NCBI GenBank assembly: GCA_009840225.1
Contig: VXOE01000007.1
Span: 1-44,337, forward strand
DNA from: Caldilineaceae bacterium SB0662_bin_25
GTDB taxonomy: Bacteria > Chloroflexota > Anaerolineae > Caldilineales > Caldilineaceae
Length of the DNA: 44,337 nt
Direction of reading: 5' to 3'
The notes below the pieces were generated by a model. That model was given only the letters and a program-made list of their open reading frames with translations. It ran no database searches and was not told where the DNA came from. A program made the position numbers and the translations under genes. This document shows, in pieces, positions 1 through 8,331 of the stretch. Each line of letters starts with the position of its first letter. Within the stretch, counting starts at the first letter, position 1.

Positions 1-303
1 CAAGGGAGGGCCGACTAGGCCCGACCGCCCAGAACTGCAGTAGTCAGTGGTCAGTGGTCAGAGACGGCGCTTCCTCTGCCGTAGATGTAAGCGCGGACAG
101 GTCCTGGTCAGTGCACTGCCAGAGGATTGCGAGAGTTCACCTCCATTTAGAGATGTACCCGTTTTCACCCTACTTCTTGACCCCGCGTTCGATGTCTGAT
201 AGCATGGCCGGACCTGTCGCCAACGTGCTTGACGACGCCAGAACATTGCGGACACACGACGTCTCCATCAGCGATATGCAGTAGACTACCAAGAGGAATT
301 CAT
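1..303. other. Leading non-coding stretch
   Basis: No gene could be supported in this first 303-base stretch. Its only visible structure is a short run of a 7-base repeat near the left end (listed separately). Just before the sulfatase start lies a purine-rich AAGAGGAA sequence (290-297) that serves as its ribosome-binding site. No clear -35/-10 pair was recognised. Short reading frames on both strands here have no recognisable protein character. Confidence 0.5.
42..61. repeat. Short heptanucleotide tandem repeat (GTCAGTG-type)
   Basis: The sequence reads as two to three copies of a GTCAGTG/GTCAGTG unit in direct tandem. A further loose copy (GGTCAGTGCACTG) lies about 50 bases downstream. 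It is too short for a CRISPR and has no flanking structure. It looks like simple intergenic repeat material. Confidence 0.5.
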
Positions 304-1731
304 ATGCCCGACGCCCGCCCCAACATCCTTTTCATCATGTCGGACGACCACGCCTCCCACGCGATGAGCTGCTACGGCAGCCGCATCAATCGCACGCCCC
401 ACCTGGACCGGATCGCCGAGGATGGCATGCGTTTCAACAACTGCTTCTGCACCAACTCGATCTGTACGCCCAGCCGCGCGGTGATACTTACTGGCACCTA
501 CAACCACATAAACGGCGTGACAACGCTGGCTTCGACGCTCGATGGCCGGCAGGTGACGATGCCCAAACTGCTGCAGGCGGCAGGTTACCAGACGGCAATT
601 GTCGGCAAATGGCACCTGGGACACGGCGGCGTAAATGATCCGACCGGATTCGATTATTGGAATGTGCTGCCGGGTCAGGGGCTCTACCACGACCCCGAGA
701 TGATCGAGATGGGTGAGCGGAAGGTATTCCCCGGCTACGTAACAGACCTGATCACGGACTTTTCGTTGGACTGGCTGCGGGCGCGCGATCCGGAGCGGCC
801 CTTCATGCTCATGTGCCACCATAAGGCGCCGCATCGCTCGTGGGAGCCGGACGAAAAACACGCTCTCATGTACGAGGACGAGGAGATTCCTTATCCGGAA
901 ACTTTCAACGACGACTACAGCAACCGTGCGGCGGCGGCCGCAGCGGCTGAGATGCGTATCGACCGAGATATGACGCTGACTGATCTGAAAAAGCCGACGC
1001 CGGAGGGGCTGACGCCGGAGGAGGAAAAGAAGTGGAAGTACCAGCGGTACATCAAGGACTACCTGCGATGCGTCGCATCCATCGATGACAATGTCGGCAG
1101 GCTGCTCGACTACCTGGAAGAGGAAGGGTTGGCGGAGAATACCATCGTTGTCTACACCTCGGACCAGGGGTTCTTCCTTGGCGACCACGGCTGGTATGAC
1201 AAGCGCTTTATGTACGAGGAGTCGCTGCGCATGCCGCTGCTTATCCGCTATCCGCGTGCGGTCGAGGGGGGAACGGTCAACGAACAGATGGTACTCAATG
1301 TCGACTTTACGCCGACTTTGCTCGAGTACGCGGGCGTCGACATCCCGGAGCACTTCCAGGGGACCAGTTTCTGCGACCTTTTGGCTGGCCAAAGGCCGGA
1401 AGGCTGGCAAACATCGATGTACTACCGATATTGGATGCACCTGGCACACCACCACGTTTATGCCCACTATGGTGTGCGCACGCTGCGGTACAAGCTGATC
1501 TATTACTACGCAGACGGATTGGGTCAACCTGGAGTCATTGACGAGTCCAAGGAGCCCGAGTGGGAGCTCTTCGATCTCGATGCCGACCCCTACGAACTAA
1601 ACAACGTGTATCATGATCCGGATTACGCCGGCGTAGTAGAGGAGTTAACCGAGGAGTTACATCGCCTGCAGGCTCGCGTGGCCGACGAGCCCTACGACCA
1701 TCCGACCGCGGCCGGCACCTGGCGACACTGA
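304..1731 (+). CDS. Sulfatase (formylglycine type, type I)
   Basis: Predicted arylsulfatase-family hydrolase of 475 residues that would cleave sulfate esters. The N-terminus carries the metal-binding SDDH segment (residues 13-16). The sulfatase signature C-T-P-S-R lies at residues 54-58, so Cys54 is the residue expected to be converted to formylglycine by a formylglycine-generating enzyme. A GKWHLGH segment and the SDQGFFLGDHG metal/catalytic motif follow. The C-terminus ends in the family's usual LFDLDADPYELNN block. ATG 304 is preferred over an upstream in-frame start because AAGAGGAA lies 6 bases before it and the family N-terminus begins right there. There is no signal peptide, so it is probably cytoplasmic. 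No formylglycine-generating enzyme is in the window. The substrate is unknown. Confidence 0.95.
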   Translation: MPDARPNILFIMSDDHASHAMSCYGSRINRTPHLDRIAEDGMRFNNCFCTNSICTPSRAVILTGTYNHINGVTTLASTLDGRQVTMPKLLQAAGYQTAIVGKWHLGHGGVNDPTGFDYWNVLPGQGLYHDPEMIEMGERKVFPGYVTDLITDFSLDWLRARDPERPFMLMCHHKAPHRSWEPDEKHALMYEDEEIPYPETFNDDYSNRAAAAAAAEMRIDRDMTLTDLKKPTPEGLTPEEEKKWKYQRYIKDYLRCVASIDDNVGRLLDYLEEEGLAENTIVVYTSDQGFFLGDHGWYDKRFMYEESLRMPLLIRYPRAVEGGTVNEQMVLNVDFTPTLLEYAGVDIPEHFQGTSFCDLLAGQRPEGWQTSMYYRYWMHLAHHHVYAHYGVRTLRYKLIYYYADGLGQPGVIDESKEPEWELFDLDADPYELNNVYHDPDYAGVVEELTEELHRLQARVADEPYDHPTAAGTWRH

Positions 1732-1776
1732 CCCAACAAACTGGAAGGGACTCGACCTGATAAGGCCCTGCTTCGA

Positions 1777-1798
1777 CCCTGAGTGTGTCGAGTCAGGG
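1777..1798. repeat. Small intergenic inverted repeat
   Basis: CCCTGA and TCAGGG arms flank a 10-base centre, inside a segment with several TCGAG/TCGAC words. It lies between the sulfatase stop and the true terminator, has no T-run, and resembles dispersed intergenic repeat material more than a terminator. Confidence 0.35.
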
Positions 1799-1866
1799 CG
1801 CCTCGAGTCGTTGAAGCGGAGAGTGGACCTGGCTGTGGCCTGGCAGTCGCGAAGGCAGTAAGAGAA

Positions 1867-1903
1867 GGCCGTGCGCGATAGGAAATGCGCACGGCCCTTT
1901 TTT
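1867..1903 (+). terminator. Rho-independent terminator after the sulfatase
   Basis: A perfect 10-bp stem (GGCCGTGCGC with GCGCACGGCC, 1867-1876 and 1887-1896) has a 10-base loop and is followed by C and six T residues (1898-1903). It lies 136 bases past the sulfatase stop and just before the convergent MFS gene end. On the minus strand the tail is only moderately T-rich, so it may weakly serve the MFS gene too. Confidence 0.9.
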
Positions 1904-1944
1904 GGTTAAGCTTCCAGGCTGATAGTGGGTAGAATCTCGCGGCG

Positions 1945-3246
1945 CTAACCTCGCTCGGCTGCGACGGGAAACAGGTGAGCGCGGCCAAGCCACAGAGCCA
2001 GAGCGCCCAGAGTGGCAGAGATCACCACGCCGCTAACGGCAACGGCGACGACCCCGCTGATGGAATAGATGCCCCCCGTGCCCAGGCTCCCCATTGCTGA
2101 GGCGATCGCCACCATCGTCTCGTTGATGCCCTGCACGCGACCACGTTGCCGCGAGCCCTCCAACGCCGCAGACAGTAGCGACGAGCCGGCGATGTAGCTG
2201 AAATTCCAGCCCAGCCCCAAAAGGAAGAGCGAGACGAACAGAACCGGCAGCTCGGTCGAGAGCGGCATCATCATGGCGGCCAGGACTTGAACGAGCGCGC
2301 CGCCAAAGATCATTGGGACGCGGCCTACGCGGCCCGCCAGCCATCCGCTGAGCCCAGATAGACCGAACATTCCCAGGGTATGCGCCATGAGCACGTAGGA
2401 AATTGCATCGGCTTTGTAGTCGGCCCGGTTCATGTGCAGCGGCGTAACCACCATCAGCAGTGTCATGACCAGTTGCCCGATTGCCATGGCCGCGATGGCC
2501 AGTTGCACGTCGGGGAGCTTGAGAAGCTCCAAGACCTGCGTCAACCCCCTGGGCGCGGCGCTAACGGACGTCCGGTCACTGGCCGAGCCGTCAGTCGATC
2601 CATCAGCAGACCTGGACTCTTCCCCTTGTCGAGTCAGGAGTGCAGCCAGCTCCTTTGGATCGGGCCGAAGGGCGACAAGCAGCAGGATGAGGGCCAGGGC
2701 CATCAACCCCGCACCGAACCAGAAGGGGCCCACGTGCTCATGGAAGCCCTGGGCCCTCGCTACTTCGACCGACGGCTCAACCAGAAGAGGGCCGCCTATT
2801 GCCCCGACCGTGCCCGCAAACACGATCATGCCGATCACTTTGGCCTGCTGTGCGAGCGGGAAGATTTCGGCGGCGGCGTACCGTGTCTGTTCCAGCGCTG
2901 ACCGGCCCATGCCGAGAAGGATCGCCCCCCCAAGAAAGAATACAAGCGAGCCCGCGCTGATGGCTGAAGCAGACACCAGCATTCCTGCGATCACAAAAGA
3001 AAGGCCAACAGCGAGTCCGATGCGGCGCCCCGCCTTGTCCAGCAGCCAGCCAAGCGGATAGCCCGCGCCCGCCCGGCCCACCATCGAGAGCGCGTTGGGA
3101 AGGCCGATAAGCTGTACTCTGCCGCTCAGGGAGTAGGAGATGATCGGCGTGAGAACGAAACTGCCGATCATCGCGGCACTGTTCAGGCTGCTGACCAAAA
3201 AAAGGACGATGATGAGCCGCCGCTGCACGCGGGACATTTGGACCAT
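1945..3246 (-). CDS. Major facilitator superfamily (MFS) transporter
   Basis: Inner-membrane transporter of 433 residues, the usual length for a 12-helix MFS protein. Hydrophobic segments run from about residue 10 to residue 195. A hydrophilic Ser/Asp-rich central loop follows at about 205-235, then a second set of helices to the end. The segment GRAGAGYPLGWLLDKAGRRIG (about 52-72) matches the MFS loop 2-3 signature (G-x3-D-x-x-GRR), and a counterpart, LAGRVGRVPM, occurs in the second half. It is convergent with the upstream sulfatase and divergent from the tandem sulfatase-like pair, so it could serve uptake or efflux for either. The substrate cannot be inferred. Confidence 0.9.
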   Translation of the reverse strand: MVQMSRVQRRLIIVLFLVSSLNSAAMIGSFVLTPIISYSLSGRVQLIGLPNALSMVGRAGAGYPLGWLLDKAGRRIGLAVGLSFVIAGMLVSASAISAGSLVFFLGGAILLGMGRSALEQTRYAAAEIFPLAQQAKVIGMIVFAGTVGAIGGPLLVEPSVEVARAQGFHEHVGPFWFGAGLMALALILLLVALRPDPKELAALLTRQGEESRSADGSTDGSASDRTSVSAAPRGLTQVLELLKLPDVQLAIAAMAIGQLVMTLLMVVTPLHMNRADYKADAISYVLMAHTLGMFGLSGLSGWLAGRVGRVPMIFGGALVQVLAAMMMPLSTELPVLFVSLFLLGLGWNFSYIAGSSLLSAALEGSRQRGRVQGINETMVAIASAMGSLGTGGIYSISGVVAVAVSGVVISATLGALALWLGRAHLFPVAAERG

Positions 3247-3628
3247 GAAGCCAGTAACCTTTACACGCGAGACCTGTCCAGCGCTTCGCAGACCGGACCC
3301 GGGAAGTGCCTTTGCATGAAGTGGTGTGGGCTACATTGTAAACAGACATCCTGCAAAGAGCAATTGCGCACACTACTTGCAGTTCGGGGGCACGCGCCTG
3401 CTCTGCGTTTCAATCGGAATCCGACAAGAATATAGGGGCAGATTCTTGCGGCGAACAGGCGGTTGTGGTACGGTTCAACCGGTCTGAGCCTTGAGCAATC
3501 GGGTTGTACCGAATTTGCTGATTCCTCCACCTCTTTACAGAGATTCCCGGGCAGATCGCAGTCCCGTATTGGCAGCAGCGCTCCACTTTTTGTGACCCGC
3601 CAGTTCACCAACTGCTAAGGAAAGCGCG
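3247..3628. other. Divergent intergenic region
   Basis: This 382-base gap separates the minus-strand MFS gene from the plus-strand tandem sulfatase-like genes and must hold both promoters. A weak plus-strand candidate is TTTCAA (3408-3413), a 17-base spacer and TATAGG (3431-3436). It matches consensus poorly and is not claimed firmly. Immediately before the sulfatase-like start is a purine-rich AAGGAAAG ribosome-binding site. No gene was recognised. Confidence 0.35.
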
Positions 3629-5038
3629 ATGACATCGAACACAAAACCGAATATCGTCCTGTTCGGGATCGACTCGTTACATGCAGATCACATGAGCTGC
3701 TACGGCTACGAACGGTTGACCAGCCCCTACCTCGACCGATTCGCCTCTCAGGGTGTCCTCTTCGAAAACACATTCAGTGCGCATATACCGACAACAAGCG
3801 CTTACGCCTCAATGCTGACCGGCATGGACGTCTTTTCGACACAGGTCGTGGCGCTGCGACACCAGGGCCCGCTGCGGCCGGAGGTAAAGACGCTTGCGGA
3901 AATCCTGCGCGAGGAGGGCTATCACACCATTTGCGTCGGGTTCGACGGGAATCCCAGCAGTCGCGGTTTTGACGAATATTTGAGCTATCCGGCCTGGGGC
4001 TCATGGGAGGAGGGGCGTCTTCCAAAGGCCCAACTTCTCAACGAGCAGGCGATTCCTGCGATCGATCGCATGGTGGCGGAAGACAGGCCTTTTTTCCTCT
4101 TTTTGCGGCACATGGACCCCCACGCGCCATATCTACCGCCGGAACCGTATGAGCGCATGTTTTACCACGGCGACGAATGCGATCCCAGCAACAATTCGAT
4201 GGAGCCGGTGCTGGCCTTCAAGCCCTTCCGGGATTTTCTTGCCTCCTGGCTGCCGCCGGGCATCACTGACAAGGACTATGTGATCGCTCAATATGACGGG
4301 TCCATCGCCTACATGGACGCTGCCATCCAGTCGATTTTCACGGCGCTGGAGGAGCACGGGGTCTTCGACGAGACGATCGTGGCGATCAACGGGGACCACG
4401 GTGAGACGCTTTACGATCATGAGTGCTGGTTCGATCACCATGGCATCTATGACAATGTCCTGCACGTTCCATTGATGCTGCGCTACCCACCCAAGTTGCC
4501 GGCCCACCGCCGCGTCTCGGGCTACAATCAGCACAAGGACCTCGTGCCCACGCTGCTTGAACTGGCCGGCATCGACGCCGGAATCGACTTTGACGGGAGA
4601 TCCCTCCTGCCGATGGTCGAGGGCAGTGTGGCTTCGCACGAGAGCGAAATCTACATCACCGAGTGCACGTGGATGCGAAAGCACGGCTGGCGCACGCCGC
4701 AGTGGAAACTGATGCTGGCGCTGGAGCCGGACTTTCATTTCAAATCGCCGGTGGAACTCTACAACCTGATCGAAGATCCGTTGGAGAACTGCAATCTCGC
4801 CGATGAACTGCCCGGCGTCGCGGCGGCCCTGACGGACCGGCTGGAGGCCTGGGTGGGCAAGCGGGAAGCGGAAACGGGGCTGCCGAATCCGATCCACCAT
4901 CAGGGTGACTGGCACGGTCTCAAAGGGGTCGGCCCATTTACCAGCTCGCAGCAGGCCTACGACTCGCTCTACATCGGCGACGCCAGCGCCGCCCGGCGTC
5001 TGCAGGCAAAGTCGCGTGAAGTCGAGGAAAAGGAATAG
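3629..5038 (+). CDS. Sulfatase-family hydrolase, Thr at nucleophile position (copy 1)
   Basis: Alkaline-phosphatase/sulfatase superfamily protein of 469 residues. The N-terminus has the family GIDSLHADHMSCYGY block (residues 13-27), and the second metal site is NGDHGE near residue 253. Where classical sulfatases have C/S-x-P-S-R before the L-T-G triplet, this protein reads T55-T-S-A-Y59. The formylglycine precursor, the Pro and the Arg are therefore all absent. Thr nucleophiles are known elsewhere in the superfamily (nucleotide pyrophosphatases, lipoteichoic acid synthase, phosphoethanolamine transferases), so phosphodiester or phosphomonoester chemistry is as plausible as sulfate release. 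No signal peptide is visible. It is followed after 16 bases by a near full-length paralogue, so the two are surely co-transcribed. AAGGAAAG before ATG 3629 supports the start. Confidence 0.88.
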   Translation: MTSNTKPNIVLFGIDSLHADHMSCYGYERLTSPYLDRFASQGVLFENTFSAHIPTTSAYASMLTGMDVFSTQVVALRHQGPLRPEVKTLAEILREEGYHTICVGFDGNPSSRGFDEYLSYPAWGSWEEGRLPKAQLLNEQAIPAIDRMVAEDRPFFLFLRHMDPHAPYLPPEPYERMFYHGDECDPSNNSMEPVLAFKPFRDFLASWLPPGITDKDYVIAQYDGSIAYMDAAIQSIFTALEEHGVFDETIVAINGDHGETLYDHECWFDHHGIYDNVLHVPLMLRYPPKLPAHRRVSGYNQHKDLVPTLLELAGIDAGIDFDGRSLLPMVEGSVASHESEIYITECTWMRKHGWRTPQWKLMLALEPDFHFKSPVELYNLIEDPLENCNLADELPGVAAALTDRLEAWVGKREAETGLPNPIHHQGDWHGLKGVGPFTSSQQAYDSLYIGDASAARRLQAKSREVEEKE

Positions 5039-5054
5039 GGGCAGGGAAGGGACG

Positions 5055-6470
5055 ATGGCTGCGACTGCGAAGCCGAACATCGTAATCCTAGGCATCGACT
5101 CGTTGCGGGCCGATCATCTGAGCTGCTACGGCTACGACCGTCTGACCACGCCCCATCTTGACCGTTTTGCTTCGCAAGGCGTCCTTTTCGAGAACACATT
5201 CAGCCCCCACATTCCGACGACCAGCGCCTACTGCATGATGCTGACCGGGATGGATATTTTCACTTCTCAGTTGGTCGCGCATCGCCCAAAGGGCCCGCTA
5301 CGGCCTGAGGTGAAGACTCTGCCGGAGATTCTGCGCGAGCACGGCTACACCACGGTCTCGGTCGGATTTACAGGCAGAGCGAGCGCGCGCGGCTTCGACG
5401 AATATCTGAGTTTCAGGCAGATGGGCAGCTGGTCGGATGGTCGCGTGCCCAAGGCGCAGCGGCTTAACGAGTTAGCGCTGCCGGCGCTAGACCGCCTGGT
5501 GGCAGGCGACAGGCCATTTTTCCTGTTCCTGCGCCACATGGACCCGCACTCGCCCTACCTGCCGCCGCAGCCCTTCGAGCGCATTTTCTATCATGGCGAT
5601 GAGTGCGACGCTGACAACCGATCTATGGAACCGGTCTTTGCGTTCGAACCGTTTAAGCATACGCTCATCGATATGTTGCCGCCTGGGATCAGCGACCGGA
5701 AGTACGTGAACGCGCAGTATGACGGGGCCATCGCGTATATGGACGCATGTATTCAGTCGATCTTCACCGCGCTCGAAGCGCATGGCATCTTCGACGAGAC
5801 CATCGTGGCGGTCAACGGCGACCATGGCGAGGAGCTTGACGAACACGGATACTGGTACGATCACCATGGCCTTTACGAAACTGTGCTGCACGTGCCTTTG
5901 ATGCTGCGCTACCCGCCCAAGCTGCCCGGCGGCAGGCGCATTGCCGGCTACAACCAGCACAAAGACCTGGTCCCGACAGTGCTTGCGCTTGCGGAGATCG
6001 ACGCCGGTATCGAGTTCGACGGCCGCTCTTTGTTGCCAATGATTGAGGGGGAGGCGGCGTCGCACGAGAGCGAGTTTTACATTACGGAGTGCGCGTGGAT
6101 GCGCAAACATGGCTGGCGCACGCCGCAGTGGAAGCTGATTCGTGCGCTCGAACCGGACTTTCATTTCATGCCGCCGGTCGAGCTATACAATTTGGTGGAA
6201 GATCCTGGGGAGAGCTGCAACCTGGCTGAAGAGATGCCGGAGGTCGTGTCGGCGCTCACGGCGCGGATGGAGGACTGGGTTAGCATGCGGGAGGCGGCGA
6301 CGGGGATGCCCAATCCGATCCACCACCAGCCGGGGTGGCATGATATCGAGGGCATCGACTATTTCACGAGTTCGCAGCAGGCTTACGACAATCTGCGAAT
6401 TGGGCGGCCCAGTCAGGAGGCGTTGGAACGGGAGCGGTCGCAGGCGAGTTCAGCAGGAAAGAAGGAATAA
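5055..6470 (+). CDS. Sulfatase-family hydrolase, Thr at nucleophile position (copy 2)
   Basis: Tandem paralogue of the preceding gene, 471 residues. It aligns by eye with almost no gaps from the first residues (KPNIVILGIDSLRADH) to the C-terminal SSQQAYD block. It keeps the same altered active-site segment T55-T-S-A-Y59 and the same NGDHGE metal motif, so the change is a conserved trait of the pair and not a random lesion. ATG 5055 is chosen over an upstream in-frame start lying inside the previous gene, because GGGAAGGGA sits just before it and the resulting N-terminus matches copy 1. The two differ mainly around residues 200-280 and near the C-terminus, which suggests different substrates. 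The reaction is unproven. Confidence 0.88.
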   Translation: MAATAKPNIVILGIDSLRADHLSCYGYDRLTTPHLDRFASQGVLFENTFSPHIPTTSAYCMMLTGMDIFTSQLVAHRPKGPLRPEVKTLPEILREHGYTTVSVGFTGRASARGFDEYLSFRQMGSWSDGRVPKAQRLNELALPALDRLVAGDRPFFLFLRHMDPHSPYLPPQPFERIFYHGDECDADNRSMEPVFAFEPFKHTLIDMLPPGISDRKYVNAQYDGAIAYMDACIQSIFTALEAHGIFDETIVAVNGDHGEELDEHGYWYDHHGLYETVLHVPLMLRYPPKLPGGRRIAGYNQHKDLVPTVLALAEIDAGIEFDGRSLLPMIEGEAASHESEFYITECAWMRKHGWRTPQWKLIRALEPDFHFMPPVELYNLVEDPGESCNLAEEMPEVVSALTARMEDWVSMREAATGMPNPIHHQPGWHDIEGIDYFTSSQQAYDNLRIGRPSQEALERERSQASSAGKKE

Positions 6471-6547
6471 TCCAAGACGAATTGGGGGCGGGTGAAAACT
6501 GTTAGACTGGCTGGCCCGACCGGTCGGCTCACAATGGAGCGAGATAG

Positions 6548-7345
6548 ATGAAACTTGGCGCAAATTCAGTCCTGTTCGGCGGTTACGACATGGAGACCGC
6601 CTTCCGTTGCATCGCGATGGCCGGTTACGACGGCATCGAGATGGCCGCAATCGATGCGATGGCCCAGCACCTGGTCTTGGACCGCTGGCAAGAGCTGGCG
6701 CCGGAGATCAGACAGCTGGCCCAGACCTACGAACTTGAGCTGCTGGCGATGGAACAGCCCAGTCGCGATCGGGAGTTGATGGAGAAGGCGATGCAGGCAG
6801 CCGTATCGTGCGGAATCCCGATTGTCAACTGCGGGCCGGGTGGTGAGAGCGGCAACGAGGAAAGCCTGGTACAGACCATTGACGAGCTGGGCGAACTCAC
6901 GCAGATGGCGGAGAAGTACGGGGTTACACTGTGCGTAAAGGCGCACGTGGGGGCCAGTATCTTCGATACGCCCACGACTCTGCGAGCGATGGAAGCGATC
7001 AACTCGCCTAACTTCGGAATCGACATGGACCCGTCGCACATATACCGTGCCAACGAGAACCCGGTTGAGGCGATTGCCGCGGTGATCAGCCGTGTCAAGC
7101 ACGTGCATATACGCGACTGCAAGGGGCGGCAGCATGGACCAGGAAAGCCGGAATTGCAGGCGAACGGGCGCGGGGACATTGACCTGGTGGGGTACGTGCG
7201 AGTGCTTCACGAAAACGGCTACTCGGGGCCGCTGAATCTGGAGGTAATCGGCGCGAGGGAGTATAGTTTGGAGCAGTGCTGCGTAATCGCTGCTGAGAGC
7301 CGGGGTCATATGCAGGCCTGTCTGCAGGCGTGCGGGGCGCGTTGA
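6548..7345 (+). CDS. Sugar phosphate isomerase/epimerase (TIM barrel)
   Basis: A 265-residue protein of the xylose-isomerase-like TIM-barrel family (AP endonuclease 2 fold), which isomerises or epimerises sugars, ketoses or inositol derivatives using a divalent metal. Visible barrel signatures are YDGIEMAAID (about 28-37), FGIDMDPSHIYRA near residue 157, VKHVHIRDCKG near 182 and LNLEVIGAREY near the C-terminus. The strand that often carries the first metal-binding Glu reads CVKAH here, with Lys in that place. This may mark a subfamily with different metal ligation. GGAG about 9 bases before ATG 6548 supports the start. It lies 77 bases after the sulfatase-like pair and 85 bases before a PhyH oxygenase, suggesting one catabolic operon. 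Confidence 0.88.
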   Translation: MKLGANSVLFGGYDMETAFRCIAMAGYDGIEMAAIDAMAQHLVLDRWQELAPEIRQLAQTYELELLAMEQPSRDRELMEKAMQAAVSCGIPIVNCGPGGESGNEESLVQTIDELGELTQMAEKYGVTLCVKAHVGASIFDTPTTLRAMEAINSPNFGIDMDPSHIYRANENPVEAIAAVISRVKHVHIRDCKGRQHGPGKPELQANGRGDIDLVGYVRVLHENGYSGPLNLEVIGAREYSLEQCCVIAAESRGHMQACLQACGAR

Positions 7346-7430
7346 GCTGCGCTGACATTTCAGCAATTCGCCCTTGGAATGGGATGGTCAGTCCCATCTC
7401 AAAGTTACAGTTTTCAACGAGGAGTGCTCT

Positions 7431-8219
7431 ATGCTCACGACAGAACAGATTGAGCAGTTTCAAGCCGACGGGTTTCTGAACGGCGGCCAGGTGCTTAGCG
7501 ACGACGAAGTGGAGACGCTGCGCGCCGAAGTGATGCGAGTCATCGACGACCGGGAACGCGACGACGTTGCCCAGCCCGTACTCTTGCGCAACATGAGCCG
7601 TGACGACAGCAAGGCGGTGTGGCAGATCGTCAATATCTGGGAGGCGAGCGAGCCCTTCCGTGAGCTGATGAGCCGTGAAGAGATCACGACCGGGATCGCC
7701 CAGTTGACGGGGGCCAGCGAGCTGCGAATCTGGCACGATCAGATCCAGTATAAGCCGCCGCAGACTGGGGGAACGACACACTGGCACCAGGACGCGCCGC
7801 TATGGCCGATCATCCGGCCGATGACGGAGGTGACGGCCTGGGTGGCGCTGGACGACGCCGATGAATCGAACGGATGTATGTCGATGGTGCGTGGTTCGCA
7901 CAAATGGGGCAACAAGATCGAATACCTGAATCAGCTGGAGGATATTCAGGAGATGCCAACGGAGTACGAAGGACAGGCGCTGCGCGTGGCGAGCTGCCGG
8001 GTGAAGAAGGGGGAGGTGCACTTCCATCACGCGCTTACATGGCACGGCTCCCACGACAACAACAGCGACCGTCCCCGCCGCGCCATCGCACTGCACTACA
8101 TGACAAACGAGACATTTTATGTTGCCAGCGGCGAGCACGTGATGAAAGAGTTTGTCGAAGTGGATGACGGTGAAAAGCTGCGCGGAGAGCACTTTCCACA
8201 GGTTTACCCGAAGAGTTAG
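7431..8219 (+). CDS. Phytanoyl-CoA dioxygenase (PhyH) family protein, canonical iron site
   Basis: Non-haem Fe(II)/2-oxoglutarate oxygenase of 262 residues that probably hydroxylates a small molecule. The iron-binding triad is intact: H119-Q-D121 in the THWHQDAPLWP segment and the distal His205 in TWHGSHDNNS. Arg216/Arg217 follow as the expected 2-oxoglutarate anchor. The central MVRGSHKWGN motif matches the common PhyH 'GSHK' turn. ATG 7431 is chosen because GAGGAG (7419-7424) lies 6 bases upstream. A longer in-frame start at 7374 lacks such a site. It is followed by a Gfo/Idh oxidoreductase. The substrate cannot be told from the sequence, and real phytanoyl-CoA activity is unlikely. Confidence 0.92.
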   Translation: MLTTEQIEQFQADGFLNGGQVLSDDEVETLRAEVMRVIDDRERDDVAQPVLLRNMSRDDSKAVWQIVNIWEASEPFRELMSREEITTGIAQLTGASELRIWHDQIQYKPPQTGGTTHWHQDAPLWPIIRPMTEVTAWVALDDADESNGCMSMVRGSHKWGNKIEYLNQLEDIQEMPTEYEGQALRVASCRVKKGEVHFHHALTWHGSHDNNSDRPRRAIALHYMTNETFYVASGEHVMKEFVEVDDGEKLRGEHFPQVYPKS

Positions 8220-8331
8220 GTGGCCAGAATGGAAACTATCCGGCGGAAGTGACTTCCCCGAGGGGGGAGGGGCTTGCGCGCACGCGTGTTCACTTTCCAG
8301 AGACGCCCACAGTTGAGCGGAGACTCATGAC

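Noticed and set aside
286-1527. Long minus-strand open frame (413 codons) opposite the first sulfatase
   Set aside because: It lies wholly within a well supported sulfatase gene and has an Arg/His/Val-rich composition without domain motifs. It is a GC-driven antisense shadow.
4133-5095. Minus-strand open frame (320 codons) opposite the Thr-type sulfatase-like gene
   Set aside because: Antisense to a gene with clear family motifs. It has no domain pattern or ribosome-binding site. The same holds for the frame at 5487-6164.
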